From JAAFHB01 sp037133495 (lineage in GTDB: Bacteria > Bacteroidota > Bacteroidia > Bacteroidales > Prolixibacteraceae), in assembly GCA_037133495.1 (NCBI GenBank), contig JBAXOA010000007.1, positions 1-64,000 of the forward strand: a stretch of 64,000 nt of DNA, read 5' to 3'. Under the pieces are notes generated by a model. That model saw nothing but the letters and a program-made list of their open reading frames with translations. It was not told where the DNA came from and did not search any database. Position 1 is the first letter of the stretch. The number at the start of each line of letters is the position of its first letter. Made by a program: the position numbers and the translations under genes. Below, piece after piece: positions 14,540 to 24,467 of this stretch.

Positions 14540-16930
14540 CTATTTATATTTCACTTCCCAATACGTTTCCTTGCTATCCTTGCGTTCTAAAACCAGTATT
14601 GCAAAATTTTTCCCGGCCGGGTGAGATTCCATTCTGGCTTTGGACCCGGCTGAAATTACTCTTATATTTTTTCGTCCATTGTTAGCCACTACAATCCGGA
14701 ATGGTTCACCGCCGATAATTTTTGCAATACCCGAAAGTTTCTTTCCTGCTGAATCCCAATTAACGTCTTTCAGTTCAACCCATCCCTGAAGGACATGCCG
14801 GTTGGTTGACAGAACCTGTGGATTGTCCTTAACTTTTCGAACTGAAAGCATAGCAGAATTTAAAGGTTCAAGCTCCCGCTCCACAACATCTTTTCCCGAC
14901 ATCTTTCCGAGATAAGCATCGTTCCAAAAGTCGTAGATGTAATAAGATGCTGTCGGATCCAGTCCGAGTGCTCCTTCTGTCACCCTGTCGCCACAAAGAG
15001 CAAAGGATATCTTTCTTTTTATGTCGCCGGCATTGAATAACGCCACTTGATGCCAGTCCGGCGCAAGTTCCAAGTCATAGATCTGAGGATCCGCTGCGCC
15101 GATGAAGGCATCCAGCGGCCGTGCTGCGAAAGGTTCACGATAGGTCGGATATATACGCGAAACATCGCGGACGATTTCCGGCGTGAATAAATTGAATGAG
15201 GTGCCCAGGTTGATCCGGCCGCTGGTTAGGAAGAGCATGGTCAGCATGGACTGGCGGACTTCCTTCGTCAGGTCATGAACCGTCTTTGTGTCTGGATAGT
15301 AGTTGAAGACGGTACGGTTCTTGTACCAGCGCAGGCCATCGATCGTGACCATCTCCTTGGAGTAATCTTTCGAGTCGGACCAAGTTCGTTGGATATCCAC
15401 AATGCCGGCCGTCACGTCGAGGCAAGGGCGACCGGACTCGCCTAATAGGCGCTCGTCGATGCAGGCTTCTGGGCCAAGGCCTTCACGGCAAAGACGGAAG
15501 ATCTCGCGATAGGCTGATGCGGTGGTGGCATGGCGGTTGTCGAAGCCGCCCTCGGGCCGCCAGCCGCTTTCAGGATAATCGAACATGATGCTGCGGACGC
15601 CGGCCTGCTTGAGCCCTTGCCAAACCGTCAGCATGTGTTTCTGGAAATCAGGGTCGGTGTAGTCGAAGCTCACCAAAGGCTGGTGGTGGGGATGGCTGAC
15701 GGCCAGATGGCTGATGTCATTGAAGAGCATATAGCCGGGAAACGCGCGGGCGAAGTCGTCCGAGGGCATGCCCGTCTGGAAATAGGTGCAGGGGATGCCA
15801 TCGCGCTCGGCCATTGCCTGCCCCCACTTGGCGAAGGTTTCATTGGGCTGAACAAGGTGCCCGAACTTTGCCCAGTGGGCGTTGTCCCACCAGCCTTGCT
15901 CGGTGTTGCCGCTGTCGTAACAATAGGTATCCGGCACCAGTTGGATGCCCACCTTGGTGTATTTCGTCAACCCGCATTTCTGCGCCGCCTCTATCTGTCC
16001 GATCAGGAGCTTGGAGTTGTTGACATTTCCCAACTTGCATAAGGCGCCCACGCCCCAGCCGCAGAGCACCGGGAAGTCATAGACATTCGGATTGGCGTGA
16101 TTCGCCAGTCGCATAGCCCGGCCATATTGTTCCAGCGCCACGAACGGATCCGTCGTCGTCACGTCCAGATAGAAATTGTCTGCCGCCCAATAAGTCTGGC
16201 CGGCATCCACCAGCCGGCCTACGGGATCTTTAGCGCTGAATTCGAGCGCACCCTTCCGTACAGCGGCCCATTTTCCGAAATCCTGATTGGCCAATCCGCC
16301 CCAGACCACCGTACGCCTTTGCCCATCTTTCAGGCAGGTGAGCATCAGGCTATTGGCCGATTCACGATTCGGTCCCGGTTGAACTTTCGTGGCTTCCGCT
16401 CCAGCGGAACCGTTCAGCGTCAGAACGTTTTCCAAAGACTTGCCGGGAAAAAGATTGGCGCCGATCATCGGTGCCGAGTTCATCAAACGGATGCCGAAGT
16501 CCCGGGTGTTTTTCAGGCCGAAGCCCATGAATACCGCTCCGTTGTTTTCGTAAAGTGTGTAGCGGAATAGATAGCTTGGTGTCGCAGGTCGCTGGGGATT
16601 GCTCAAGGTCACCACCACGCGCCGGCCTTTGCCGAACGCATCGGCAACATTCTCCTGTGTCTGGCTTACATCCCAACCTTTCCAAGCATCGAGCTTTCCG
16701 GAGCGATCACCTCCCCACCCATCTGCCATCATCATAGCATCTCCCAGCACGACTTCCCTGGTCGCGGCATCGGCGACCTCAATCCGTCGCCGTTCCAAGT
16801 CGATCGAGAGTGCCACCTTTTCGTTCGCCAGAACGACGACGTTGCCAGTCTGCTTTAGGTTTACTGCCGCCAATAAGTTTGGCGTGCAATTCAAAACAAT
16901 GGTAAGGACGATATAAATGATTTTTTTCAA
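14540..16930 (-). CDS. Clan-D-like (GH36/GH27-type) glycosidase, GC-rich and probably transferred
   Basis: The 796-residue protein has a signal peptide, an N-terminal beta-rich domain (to about residue 280), a TIM barrel and a C-terminal beta domain. In the barrel SIMFDYPESGW (near residue 449) provides an aspartate at the position of the GH36/GH27 nucleophile. VLCGWGVGALCKLG is the usual barrel entry. The likely activity is an exo-alpha-glycosidase, possibly alpha-galactosidase, in the periplasm. The central coding part is far richer in G+C than its neighbours (39 of 60 bases at 15541-15600), whereas the last ~500 bases (for example 27 of 60 at 14581-14640) resemble the host. This suggests transfer from a GC-rich donor. 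Confidence 0.75.
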   Translation of the reverse strand: MKKIIYIVLTIVLNCTPNLLAAVNLKQTGNVVVLANEKVALSIDLERRRIEVADAATREVVLGDAMMMADGWGGDRSGKLDAWKGWDVSQTQENVADAFGKGRRVVVTLSNPQRPATPSYLFRYTLYENNGAVFMGFGLKNTRDFGIRLMNSAPMIGANLFPGKSLENVLTLNGSAGAEATKVQPGPNRESANSLMLTCLKDGQRRTVVWGGLANQDFGKWAAVRKGALEFSAKDPVGRLVDAGQTYWAADNFYLDVTTTDPFVALEQYGRAMRLANHANPNVYDFPVLCGWGVGALCKLGNVNNSKLLIGQIEAAQKCGLTKYTKVGIQLVPDTYCYDSGNTEQGWWDNAHWAKFGHLVQPNETFAKWGQAMAERDGIPCTYFQTGMPSDDFARAFPGYMLFNDISHLAVSHPHHQPLVSFDYTDPDFQKHMLTVWQGLKQAGVRSIMFDYPESGWRPEGGFDNRHATTASAYREIFRLCREGLGPEACIDERLLGESGRPCLDVTAGIVDIQRTWSDSKDYSKEMVTIDGLRWYKNRTVFNYYPDTKTVHDLTKEVRQSMLTMLFLTSGRINLGTSFNLFTPEIVRDVSRIYPTYREPFAARPLDAFIGAADPQIYDLELAPDWHQVALFNAGDIKRKISFALCGDRVTEGALGLDPTASYYIYDFWNDAYLGKMSGKDVVERELEPLNSAMLSVRKVKDNPQVLSTNRHVLQGWVELKDVNWDSAGKKLSGIAKIIGGEPFRIVVANNGRKNIRVISAGSKARMESHPAGKNFAILVLERKDSKETYWEVKYK

Positions 16931-16959
16931 CTGTTTATAGTTTTTATTTAAATGGCCTG

Positions 16960-17240
16960 AACTTCAGGTGGAAAGCTGGTAGAAGGGACAAAGGAACCCG
17001 CTTTTGAGGAATTAAGTGGCGGTTACCAGGCATGTACCTCCCTAACCTGTCCAAGTAGCCCCATATCACACCACTCTTTGACCAATCTGATCCCATTGGT
17101 GGTATACCCCTGGTTCCCCATTTGAGACACGACACCATAGTGATTTGCAGCTTTTTTTAACGTACGCGATTGCCAGATATTATGGCGCAAAGGTTTCTCA
17201 ACAAATACATGTTTCCCCAGTTCCATAGCAGTTTTATTGT
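16960..17240 (-). pseudogene. Internal fragment of a Gfo/Idh/MocA oxidoreductase
   Basis: A minus-strand frame reads AMELGKHVFVEKPLRHN, then HYGVVSQMGNQGYTTNG, then GLLGQVREVHAW and a stop. These are the family's EKP region, the MGNQGH-like segment and the VHxW segment in the correct order and spacing. The 5' end is cut where it abuts the stop of the GH95-like gene (17243) and the C-terminal two thirds are gone. Together with the intact genes at 1-1115 and 23044-24375 and the fragments at 2628 and 11950, it is one of several oxidoreductase pieces in the window. It fills the 312-base gap between two glycosidase genes. Confidence 0.8.
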
Positions 17241-17242
17241 TC

Positions 17243-19741
17243 TTATTGAAGAACAGTAAATCCTTTTTTGACTAAAATGTATTTTGCATTTATTTTGGTT
17301 TTGAAGGTGATCAGATCCCCTCCGGTTGTTTTTATTTTCTTGGAATCTGCGTAGATGTCAATGGCCGAATTACCCCATGGATTGCGGATGTGGCATTCAG
17401 ATCCTGCCTGAGATTTTAATTCCACATATTTAATTTCCCCATCTTGTAAGGAGGATGAAACCAGGAAATTTCCCCGGCAAAGCAATTTAAACTGTCCGTC
17501 CCATTCTTTAGGCCAAGCCGGGAAAACCCGGATAATGGTTGGTTCTCCAGGTTTAGATGGAATACTCTGAACCAATGCATTCTGCAGGGCGTCTGCACCT
17601 CTTCCCAACCTTTCACAGGTTGTCCCCTGCAATCCTTCAAACCAATCCATCCTGTTCTCGAATATACTTCTGCTTAAAGCTTTCATCTGGTTATAAATCA
17701 GATATTTTGTGGCTTCAGTTCGTCCCAGCATAGCACCTACAATGGGTAGCATACACAATGGTCCAGCGGTTGACCCTTCTTTAATTCCATTTTTGAAGTA
17801 GGCGTTAAACGTATTAGTTGCTACTCTTACCATCATGGTGTCCTTCGACTCAAGGGTGCAGAGGTCAAAGCAAAACACCGGCATTGTGTTGAGATCGGGT
17901 AATGCTGATGCACGACACCCCTCCTGGACCGGCAAAAGTGATTTCACATGTCTGAGAGGCTGATTTTTTAATTCTGGAAATGCATTACTCATGGGAAGCG
18001 GGGAGAGATTTTGCAATAACTCTCGCCACAATGGACGCAAGTCGGCATCGACATTCAAAATTTCGGAAGCTTTTATCGCAACCGGAAGAATTCCCATCAT
18101 CGATGAAATCTCCTCACCGGTATTGTTTCCATTCCGGATCGGCTCGTTGTCGTTGACGTGATAAATATGATATTTGCCATCAGCCTCCTTTTTAAGGTTT
18201 GGGAAATTTCGATAAAACTCAGCGATCCCTTTGATCATTGGATAGGCTGAAGCCGATAACCATGCCTTGTCCATGGTGAGTTCATAATTCATCCAGTAGG
18301 TATAAGCAAGTTTGGCTCCGCGCGAAAAAATATGACTCACCGGACCGAATGCATCTCTGTCAGACGCGTTATTCCACCTGCTTAGTAAAGTGTTCCTGCC
18401 CGTTGCGTAATCCTTGTAAGCCTTCGATCGTTGATCCCATGGCTTTTGGACCAGCATTAGCTCTCTCATCTCTTTGGCGATTGAATCGGGCATCTCCGGA
18501 TCTCCGTCAAAACCAATGGTCTCCGCGATATATATCCCTTTGCTGCCCCATTGTTGTTCCGCTGACCGGGCCGAGGCCTTGTAAAGCGATGAAAACATTT
18601 TGAACATGGGATTGAACAGCTCCACTTTATTTGCGGTGAGCAGCGCGTTATAAATGCAACTCTGATTAGCCCCCCAAAAGGATCCTCCCCAGTCCCGTTT
18701 GTCGCCATCGGTGCTCCAAAGCATTCCGTTGAACTTTACGGGGTAGTCTCCTCGCGATGAGGATGCCATAAGGTAGAGATAATAGATATAGTTTTTATTT
18801 ATATAATCTGCCTTACCATCTTTACTGCTCAGTTGCACATACGATTGTTCCCAGAAAGGGTGCCACCAAGCTATATTTGAAGCAAGCATTGCATCGTAAC
18901 CTTTCGAAGTCGCACGATCCAGTTTCTTTATTGCAAGTTCAACAACATCAACTTTTTTGTCGAACGATGCAGCGCTTGAAACAAGGACAGTATATTCTTT
19001 ATTTCCTGTCACTGTAGAAAGTTTTAGTTCTGTATCAAGGGAAAGGAAAGCCCTGGACTTATTACCAGGAATGGAAATTGCCACTGCCGATTTGCAGTAG
19101 TGTTCATTTTCGGAAAACTCCTGAGTCAGCACGATTTTATCGCCGATGATCTCCAGTTTGGATATTGCTTTGTTTTTTTCCCGCTGAACAACCAATGGCC
19201 TCAACGAATGAAGGCTGATCGTTGCAGGGGTTTGAATCGTGCGGGAATCGACAACCCGGACAGCCATAACATCTTCATCGTTCCAAACGAATGTTTTGGT
19301 CTTTATGCCGCTGCCATTCGTTTCGACGGTTCCGTCATAGCAGGAGAGGTGCTGATTGAAATTAGGTTCTGCAAAAACCGTGTCTTGGCTCTGAAAATCA
19401 ATATCAACCAGACCTAATCCGCAGGACCAATCAGGCTGAGAAATATCATAAGATTTTGTATTTGAGCCCATTGAAAAGACATCGACGCGATTCATCTGAT
19501 AGCTGAGGGTATTCTGGTTTGTCCAGATCAGACTCCCCATCCGGCCGTTCCCGACGGGCTGACCTTCATAAGAGTTTTTTACAGGATTGATATAAATGAG
19601 GTCTGCTTTCGAAATCAGCGAGGGATAATCAATGGCAGAAATTTTTACTACTTCGTTCCCCTTAATAAATACCTTGGCAAATGCAACACAATTTGATGAA
19701 AGCAATGCAAGGAGAATAATTAATTCTGAGATCTTTTTCAT
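17243..19741 (-). CDS. GH95-like glycosidase, exported
   Basis: The 832-residue product has a signal sequence, possibly a lipoprotein signal (LLSSNCVA). Its N-terminal domain contains GQPVGNGRMGSLIWT, the GH95 entry motif. The barrel contains GANQSCIYNALLTANK and HVNDNEPIRNG, the latter at the place of catalytic asparagine/acidic residues. Near the end, IRVFPAWPKEW and the beta-rich tail match GH95-type C-terminal domains. Predicted activity is removal of a terminal alpha-linked sugar, classically L-fucose or L-galactose. It has low identity to the other GH95-like gene at 12209, so the two probably have different targets. The next gene upstream is ThuA. Confidence 0.75.
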   Translation of the reverse strand: MKKISELIILLALLSSNCVAFAKVFIKGNEVVKISAIDYPSLISKADLIYINPVKNSYEGQPVGNGRMGSLIWTNQNTLSYQMNRVDVFSMGSNTKSYDISQPDWSCGLGLVDIDFQSQDTVFAEPNFNQHLSCYDGTVETNGSGIKTKTFVWNDEDVMAVRVVDSRTIQTPATISLHSLRPLVVQREKNKAISKLEIIGDKIVLTQEFSENEHYCKSAVAISIPGNKSRAFLSLDTELKLSTVTGNKEYTVLVSSAASFDKKVDVVELAIKKLDRATSKGYDAMLASNIAWWHPFWEQSYVQLSSKDGKADYINKNYIYYLYLMASSSRGDYPVKFNGMLWSTDGDKRDWGGSFWGANQSCIYNALLTANKVELFNPMFKMFSSLYKASARSAEQQWGSKGIYIAETIGFDGDPEMPDSIAKEMRELMLVQKPWDQRSKAYKDYATGRNTLLSRWNNASDRDAFGPVSHIFSRGAKLAYTYWMNYELTMDKAWLSASAYPMIKGIAEFYRNFPNLKKEADGKYHIYHVNDNEPIRNGNNTGEEISSMMGILPVAIKASEILNVDADLRPLWRELLQNLSPLPMSNAFPELKNQPLRHVKSLLPVQEGCRASALPDLNTMPVFCFDLCTLESKDTMMVRVATNTFNAYFKNGIKEGSTAGPLCMLPIVGAMLGRTEATKYLIYNQMKALSRSIFENRMDWFEGLQGTTCERLGRGADALQNALVQSIPSKPGEPTIIRVFPAWPKEWDGQFKLLCRGNFLVSSSLQDGEIKYVELKSQAGSECHIRNPWGNSAIDIYADSKKIKTTGGDLITFKTKINAKYILVKKGFTVLQ

Positions 19742-19848
19742 TGGGATAGTTAGTAATTAAAGTAATTTAGATTTGTACATTTAAAATTTTAAGATTCTGA
19801 GGTTGAAACTGTGATGTAATTATTTGCTTTCGTATTGAAAATTTAAAT

Positions 19849-21054
19849 TTATCTGGATGGTTGAAGCCTGGCCAGAGCAAATTCTGCAGCAGCTTTTAAA
19901 TTTTGATTTCCAGTTAATTGTTTAATTACGGGTAGGCTCAAATCAGATCCCATCCAGCTCAGCTCATCAAGCAATAATTTTTTCCCTTCATCAGTAGCCT
20001 CCTTGTTTTCGAGTACGCTGATCATCAATTTTTCGAATTTCTGAAACTCTTCGGGAGTTTTGGCCTCGGTACGGATGCGGCTCTGCAAGTCGACGAAATA
20101 TTTCGTGCTTTTAGTGATGTCGTAAGTAGCAATTTTTACGAGGTCGTCATCCACGGTCATCTCTTTGAACCCGGTTCTAAGAGAGGTTGACCCGTTATTG
20201 GGGAAATCATAAGGGATTTTCTGAGTTACTTTACCTGATGCCGCCCATTCGGTTCCACGTTGCAGCGTCACGATAAATCCAACACATTCCATCGCCGGAC
20301 CGCCACCCTGATCAGCATGGCCTAAAGTGGTGTGGAATATTCTCCCCTTTCCGTAACTGATGGCCATCAGCATAGGCTCGTTACGTCTATTGCCACCGGC
20401 AGTTCCCGCTGCAAAGGCTGTAGCCAGTATCTCCATATTCTTTCCAGGGCCGCGTAACTCGCTGTAAAGTTCATCACTGCCGTGCTGCCAACCGATAGGT
20501 AACCCTTTGGTGATGGGATGTTCAGTGTTGCGGGTTATCACTTGAAACTCCTGTCGTTTAAGAAAGGAGCCGCACCGGCCGGCTGTTGAGTCAATTACCA
20601 ATGTATTTTTGTTATAATAGACATAAGGGCCCGATTTTTCATCGCGGCCTCCCCAGCCACCCAATCCGATTATTTCGTTATATTCCTTCCATTCGGGGAA
20701 AGCGTTGTTGGCACTATGATAGACAACCACACCTCCACCATTTTTTACAAAATCAACAAAAGCAGTTTTTGTTTTCTCCGGCCATGAGTCGCCGTTATAA
20801 TCAAGTACAACTGCATCATATTTTGAAAAATTAGGATCAAATGTATTCATCTCCTCTTTTTTTTCGGGAGTTTTCAGGATATCGGCCGAAAAAAGGGCTG
20901 TTTGTTCAAGTATTTGCTTGATAATTGGAGAACTGGCTCTCCAGTTGTGGTTGCTTTGGCCGGTAACAATCAGCACTTTATATTGTGTCCCTGAAGTACA
21001 GCCATTGAACAGAATGACGAGTATCGCAAAAATTAAAATATATTGGTTTTTCAT
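19849..21054 (-). CDS. ThuA-domain lipoprotein
   Basis: The 401-residue protein starts with a lipoprotein signal (ILFNGCTSG). A ThuA-like class I glutamine-amidotransferase-related fold follows, with KVLIVTGQSNHNW, YDAVVLDYNGDSW, GGGVVVYHSANNAF and GKGRIFHTTLGH. The C-terminal ~100 residues are helical and HEAT-like. ThuA proteins accompany Gfo/Idh oxidoreductases and glycosidases in Bacteroidota loci. Their biochemical role is not settled; recent work on related loci points to keto-sugar chemistry, which I cannot confirm here. Spacing to the GH2 gene upstream is 54 bases. Confidence 0.85.
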   Translation of the reverse strand: MKNQYILIFAILVILFNGCTSGTQYKVLIVTGQSNHNWRASSPIIKQILEQTALFSADILKTPEKKEEMNTFDPNFSKYDAVVLDYNGDSWPEKTKTAFVDFVKNGGGVVVYHSANNAFPEWKEYNEIIGLGGWGGRDEKSGPYVYYNKNTLVIDSTAGRCGSFLKRQEFQVITRNTEHPITKGLPIGWQHGSDELYSELRGPGKNMEILATAFAAGTAGGNRRNEPMLMAISYGKGRIFHTTLGHADQGGGPAMECVGFIVTLQRGTEWAASGKVTQKIPYDFPNNGSTSLRTGFKEMTVDDDLVKIATYDITKSTKYFVDLQSRIRTEAKTPEEFQKFEKLMISVLENKEATDEGKKLLLDELSWMGSDLSLPVIKQLTGNQNLKAAAEFALARLQPSR

Positions 21055-21108
21055 TTTAAGTATTGTATGTAGGAGATTAAATATGGTTTTTAGACCGATT
21101 TATTAGTC

Positions 21109-22995
21109 TTACTTTTTCAAGAATCCTGCATTTTTGGCTGCCACCTTCGCCGAATCCTCGGTGAACTTACTTCGGTCGTAGGTCAGAAGTCCGTTACGTT
21201 CGTCTTCCACGTCTGTAATCTGAGTCCAGACTACTCCACTAATTCCTGGATCGGTGACCAGCAATTGATATTTTTCGTTGGCTGAAAGGTATTTTGAATA
21301 GCCATATTCACCGATGACGCTGGCCCGGGTGTCTGTTGGAGCAAGGCATTTTATTGTCCCGTAGCAATGGGCATCCATGATTTGTCCTGTTCCAATATCC
21401 AGGATATTCCAACCCTGATATTCTCCCATTGGTGCACCACTTTCAGCGTTGATTAGCCTTGTTGTGTCCAGCGCGGCGATGCCGGCCATTTTACGCATAA
21501 AGGCGCGGGTATCGTCATCAAGCTTATAACCTCCCGGATTTTTCAGTCCCATACCTTCGTTAAATACCACCCACGAAACTATTGAGGGATGATTAAAACG
21601 CCCATCAATTAATGTCTGAAGTTCGGTGCCAAACTGTTCTTGGCGTTGGGCATTGGAGGTGGGATAAGCAGGCTCAAAAGCATGGATGCCATCTCCGGAA
21701 CAAGGCATGTCCTGCCATACCAGCAGCCCTAGCTTGTCGGCCCAATAATACCACCGTTCCGGCTCAACTTTAACATGTTTCCTACTGAGGTTGAATCCGA
21801 GTTTTTTAATCGATTCAATATCATAGCGAAGCGCTTCATCTGTTGGAGCGGTATATATTCCGTCAGGCCAAAAACCCTGATCGAGAACCCCATTTTGAAA
21901 TACAAACTGATTGTTCAGGAGAATTCTGGTTATCCCGTTTTTATCTTTCCCCAGAGAGACTTTTCGCATGCCGAAATAACTTTCAACCGTATCAATAATA
22001 TTCCCTTGTGAAGAAACAATACTGATTTTTAAATTGTAAAGAAAAGGGGCGTCAGGCCACCATAGTTTAGGATCGGGAATCCTGATCCCAAACGGTTGAT
22101 TGGGTATGCCACTGAGCTCCGCAATTTTTCTTTGACCATCCATTACAACCGCTTTAACCCGGAAATCACCTCTTTTACCCTGAAGAGAACAGGTTAATTG
22201 CATCATCCCACCATCAACATCAGGAATCATCCTTAATTTACTGATACTTACCTTGGGGACAGGTTCCAGCCATACGGTTTGCCAGATACCTGTTGAGGGT
22301 GTATAATAGATACCTCCCGGTTTATCAATTTGTTTGCCACGGGGATAACCACCCATAGCGGTTGGATCCCAGACAGCCACCACCAGCTCATTTTCTTTTC
22401 TCTGAATCAAAGCATCGGTAATATCGAATGAAAAGCCGTCGTATCCACCGCGATGTATCCCCAATTTTTGCCCGTTGAGGTAAACCTCTGCCTCCCAGTC
22501 TACCGCCCCAAAGTGCAGCAATACCCGTTGGCCTTTCCAGTTTTTGGGAACAGTGAAGCTCCTGCGGTACCACAGGCGGCTGTTATCATAAGTGTGTCCC
22601 GGAATCGAATTGATCATCACACCAACCCCTGAGAGAGGCGCTTCGATCGGGAATGGGACAAGCAAATTGCCTTGGTAAGATTCGGGTTTTGGTGCCTCTT
22701 TAGCTGTGACCGAATATTTCCATAATCCGTTAAGGTTCATCCATTTGCTGCGGACCATTTGGGGACGCGGATATTCCGGCAACGAAGTTTTAGTGGAGAC
22801 ATCTGCAGCCCATCTTGTCATCCCATATTTCCCTTCCACAGGCTTCCACTCACCTTCGGCTGTTGCGGTATTCGAATTATAATTACTTGCGGTACAATTG
22901 TCCCTTTTGTTGCTGCCGGGTGAAGCAGAAACGAAATTGACAAGTATTGACAATTGAAGTGTCAAACAAATTAGTACTGTAGAAATCTGTTTCAT
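21109..22995 (-). CDS. GH2 family glycosidase, exported
   Basis: The 628-residue protein has a signal peptide, then a GH2 sugar-binding domain (RLWYRRSFTVPKNWKGQR, FGAVDWEAEVYLNG), an immunoglobulin-like domain and a TIM barrel. The acid/base is the E of VVFNEGMG (near residue 480) and the nucleophile the E of VIGEYGYS (near residue 561). It is shorter than LacZ and lacks the extra C-terminal domains, like several Bacteroidota beta-galactosidase/beta-glucuronidase-type GH2 enzymes. Linkage is not predictable. It sits between the Gfo/Idh and ThuA genes in the susCD operon. Confidence 0.9.
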   Translation of the reverse strand: MKQISTVLICLTLQLSILVNFVSASPGSNKRDNCTASNYNSNTATAEGEWKPVEGKYGMTRWAADVSTKTSLPEYPRPQMVRSKWMNLNGLWKYSVTAKEAPKPESYQGNLLVPFPIEAPLSGVGVMINSIPGHTYDNSRLWYRRSFTVPKNWKGQRVLLHFGAVDWEAEVYLNGQKLGIHRGGYDGFSFDITDALIQRKENELVVAVWDPTAMGGYPRGKQIDKPGGIYYTPSTGIWQTVWLEPVPKVSISKLRMIPDVDGGMMQLTCSLQGKRGDFRVKAVVMDGQRKIAELSGIPNQPFGIRIPDPKLWWPDAPFLYNLKISIVSSQGNIIDTVESYFGMRKVSLGKDKNGITRILLNNQFVFQNGVLDQGFWPDGIYTAPTDEALRYDIESIKKLGFNLSRKHVKVEPERWYYWADKLGLLVWQDMPCSGDGIHAFEPAYPTSNAQRQEQFGTELQTLIDGRFNHPSIVSWVVFNEGMGLKNPGGYKLDDDTRAFMRKMAGIAALDTTRLINAESGAPMGEYQGWNILDIGTGQIMDAHCYGTIKCLAPTDTRASVIGEYGYSKYLSANEKYQLLVTDPGISGVVWTQITDVEDERNGLLTYDRSKFTEDSAKVAAKNAGFLKK

Positions 22996-23043
22996 CTTAA
23001 GTATTTTGTGGTTTTTTAATTCAACTTAAACATTTAAATTGAA

Positions 23044-24375
23044 TTAAATTATTGGGTTTTCCCAGGGTTTACGGTAAGGACGGTACAGCAAACGACTTGC
23101 CACCGGATTTCCGATAATCTCTTCTTTAGCCGGGTTCCATTGGATTTTTTGCCCTGTGGTCATCGCGATTTCGCCAAGCAGGCCGATGGAAATTGAACGG
23201 TGAGCGATTTCAACAGGGGCTACTGTTTCACCTCTTGATTTAATGCACTCGAGGAAGTTGCCGATATGGTCATTGCTTTTATAAAGATGGATCTCATTTT
23301 CGCCGATCACCTCTTCAAGAATTTTCGGATTGGATGCCTCTAGTTTCCCACGATCCACATTGATCCAACCCTTTTCGCCATACCAGGTGGCGCCACCTAT
23401 CCAGGAAGGGCCATTCTTCCTCTTGGGTAATTGGGGTGAGTTTGCGACTCTCATCTCTATGCCGTTTGAATATTTACAAAGGAAATTATATTCAACCGGA
23501 GCGTTGTATATTCCTTCCTTCGGATAATCCCCTTTTCCTTCAATTTCAACTGGTCCGGAGCGTCCCATTCCAAGCCCCCACTGAGCGATATCGATATGGT
23601 GGCCAGCCCAGTCGGTGAGTTGTCCGCCCGAATAATCGAGGATCCATCGCCAGTGCCAGTGGCTTACACCCCTGAAAGGGACTTTAGGGGCAGGGCCGAG
23701 CCACATTTCCCAATCTAATTCTGCAGGAACTTCTTTCACCGGAGGTGTACCCACTCCTCTGTTTCCATTTGGCAAACCCACTTCAACGAGAGATATTTTT
23801 CCAATACGGCCGTTAATCACCAGCTCGGCAGCATGTCTGAAATTTTGTTGTGACCGTTGCCAGCTCCCTGTCTGCCAAACGATATTGTTTCTTTTCACGG
23901 CGCTAACGATGGCCCTTCCGTCGTAGATGGTTCGTGCCAGAGGCTTTTCGCCATAAACATCCAGTTTTTTGTTGGCTGCGGCGGTATAAATCAATCCATG
24001 CCAATGATCGGGCAAAGCAATACAAACAGCATCAAGTTTTTCTTTTTCTAAAAATTCACGGTAATCGCCATATGTGCGGCAATCGGTGTTTTTATGGGCG
24101 GTGTCGACCAGGTTTTTTGCACTCTTTGCGCGATTTTTGTCTACATCACACACAGCCACAAACTGTAATTCCTTTATTTTTTGCAGAAATCCCTCCATAT
24201 TTCCGGTTCCCTGCGCCCCTGTTCCGATAGCTCCCATCACAATTCTGTCACTTGGCGGAAGTTTTCCTCCCATGCCAAGAGCGGTTGAAGGAATAATTTG
24301 TGGGAGAACCAGTGCGCCAGCAGCAAGTGAGGCCGATCGCTTTAGAAAATCCCTTCTGGTAGATTTTTCAATCAT
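23044..24375 (-). CDS. Gfo/Idh/MocA family oxidoreductase, Tat-exported
   Basis: I place the start at ATG 24373-24375 (MIEKSTRRDFLKRSASLAAG), which puts the twin-arginine motif near the N-terminus; an upstream start at 24408 adds 11 unlikely residues. The 443-residue protein has the Rossmann segment MGAIGTGAQGTGN, the EKPL motif (DVYGEKPLAR) and C-terminal sequence typical of periplasmic members (LDWEMWLGPAPKVPFRG). It uses NAD(P) and a sugar or sugar-derived ligand; the substrate is unknown. The EKP lysine is present, unlike in the gene at 1-1115. It follows the SusCD-lipoprotein genes and may work with the GH2 and ThuA proteins. Confidence 0.9.
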   Translation of the reverse strand: MIEKSTRRDFLKRSASLAAGALVLPQIIPSTALGMGGKLPPSDRIVMGAIGTGAQGTGNMEGFLQKIKELQFVAVCDVDKNRAKSAKNLVDTAHKNTDCRTYGDYREFLEKEKLDAVCIALPDHWHGLIYTAAANKKLDVYGEKPLARTIYDGRAIVSAVKRNNIVWQTGSWQRSQQNFRHAAELVINGRIGKISLVEVGLPNGNRGVGTPPVKEVPAELDWEMWLGPAPKVPFRGVSHWHWRWILDYSGGQLTDWAGHHIDIAQWGLGMGRSGPVEIEGKGDYPKEGIYNAPVEYNFLCKYSNGIEMRVANSPQLPKRKNGPSWIGGATWYGEKGWINVDRGKLEASNPKILEEVIGENEIHLYKSNDHIGNFLECIKSRGETVAPVEIAHRSISIGLLGEIAMTTGQKIQWNPAKEEIIGNPVASRLLYRPYRKPWENPII

Positions 24376-24467
24376 TGTAAATGTTTTTTTTTCCAAATAA
24401 ATTAGCAAAAAACTCCCGGATTTCAGTACAGAAATGCGGGAGTTTATCTTAATTATTTAAATATGAA

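Noticed and set aside
15530..16916. Many long plus- and minus-strand frames within the GC-rich glycosidase
   Set aside because: High GC lowers stop-codon frequency in all frames. The glycosidase frame has signal peptide and family motifs; the others are shadows.
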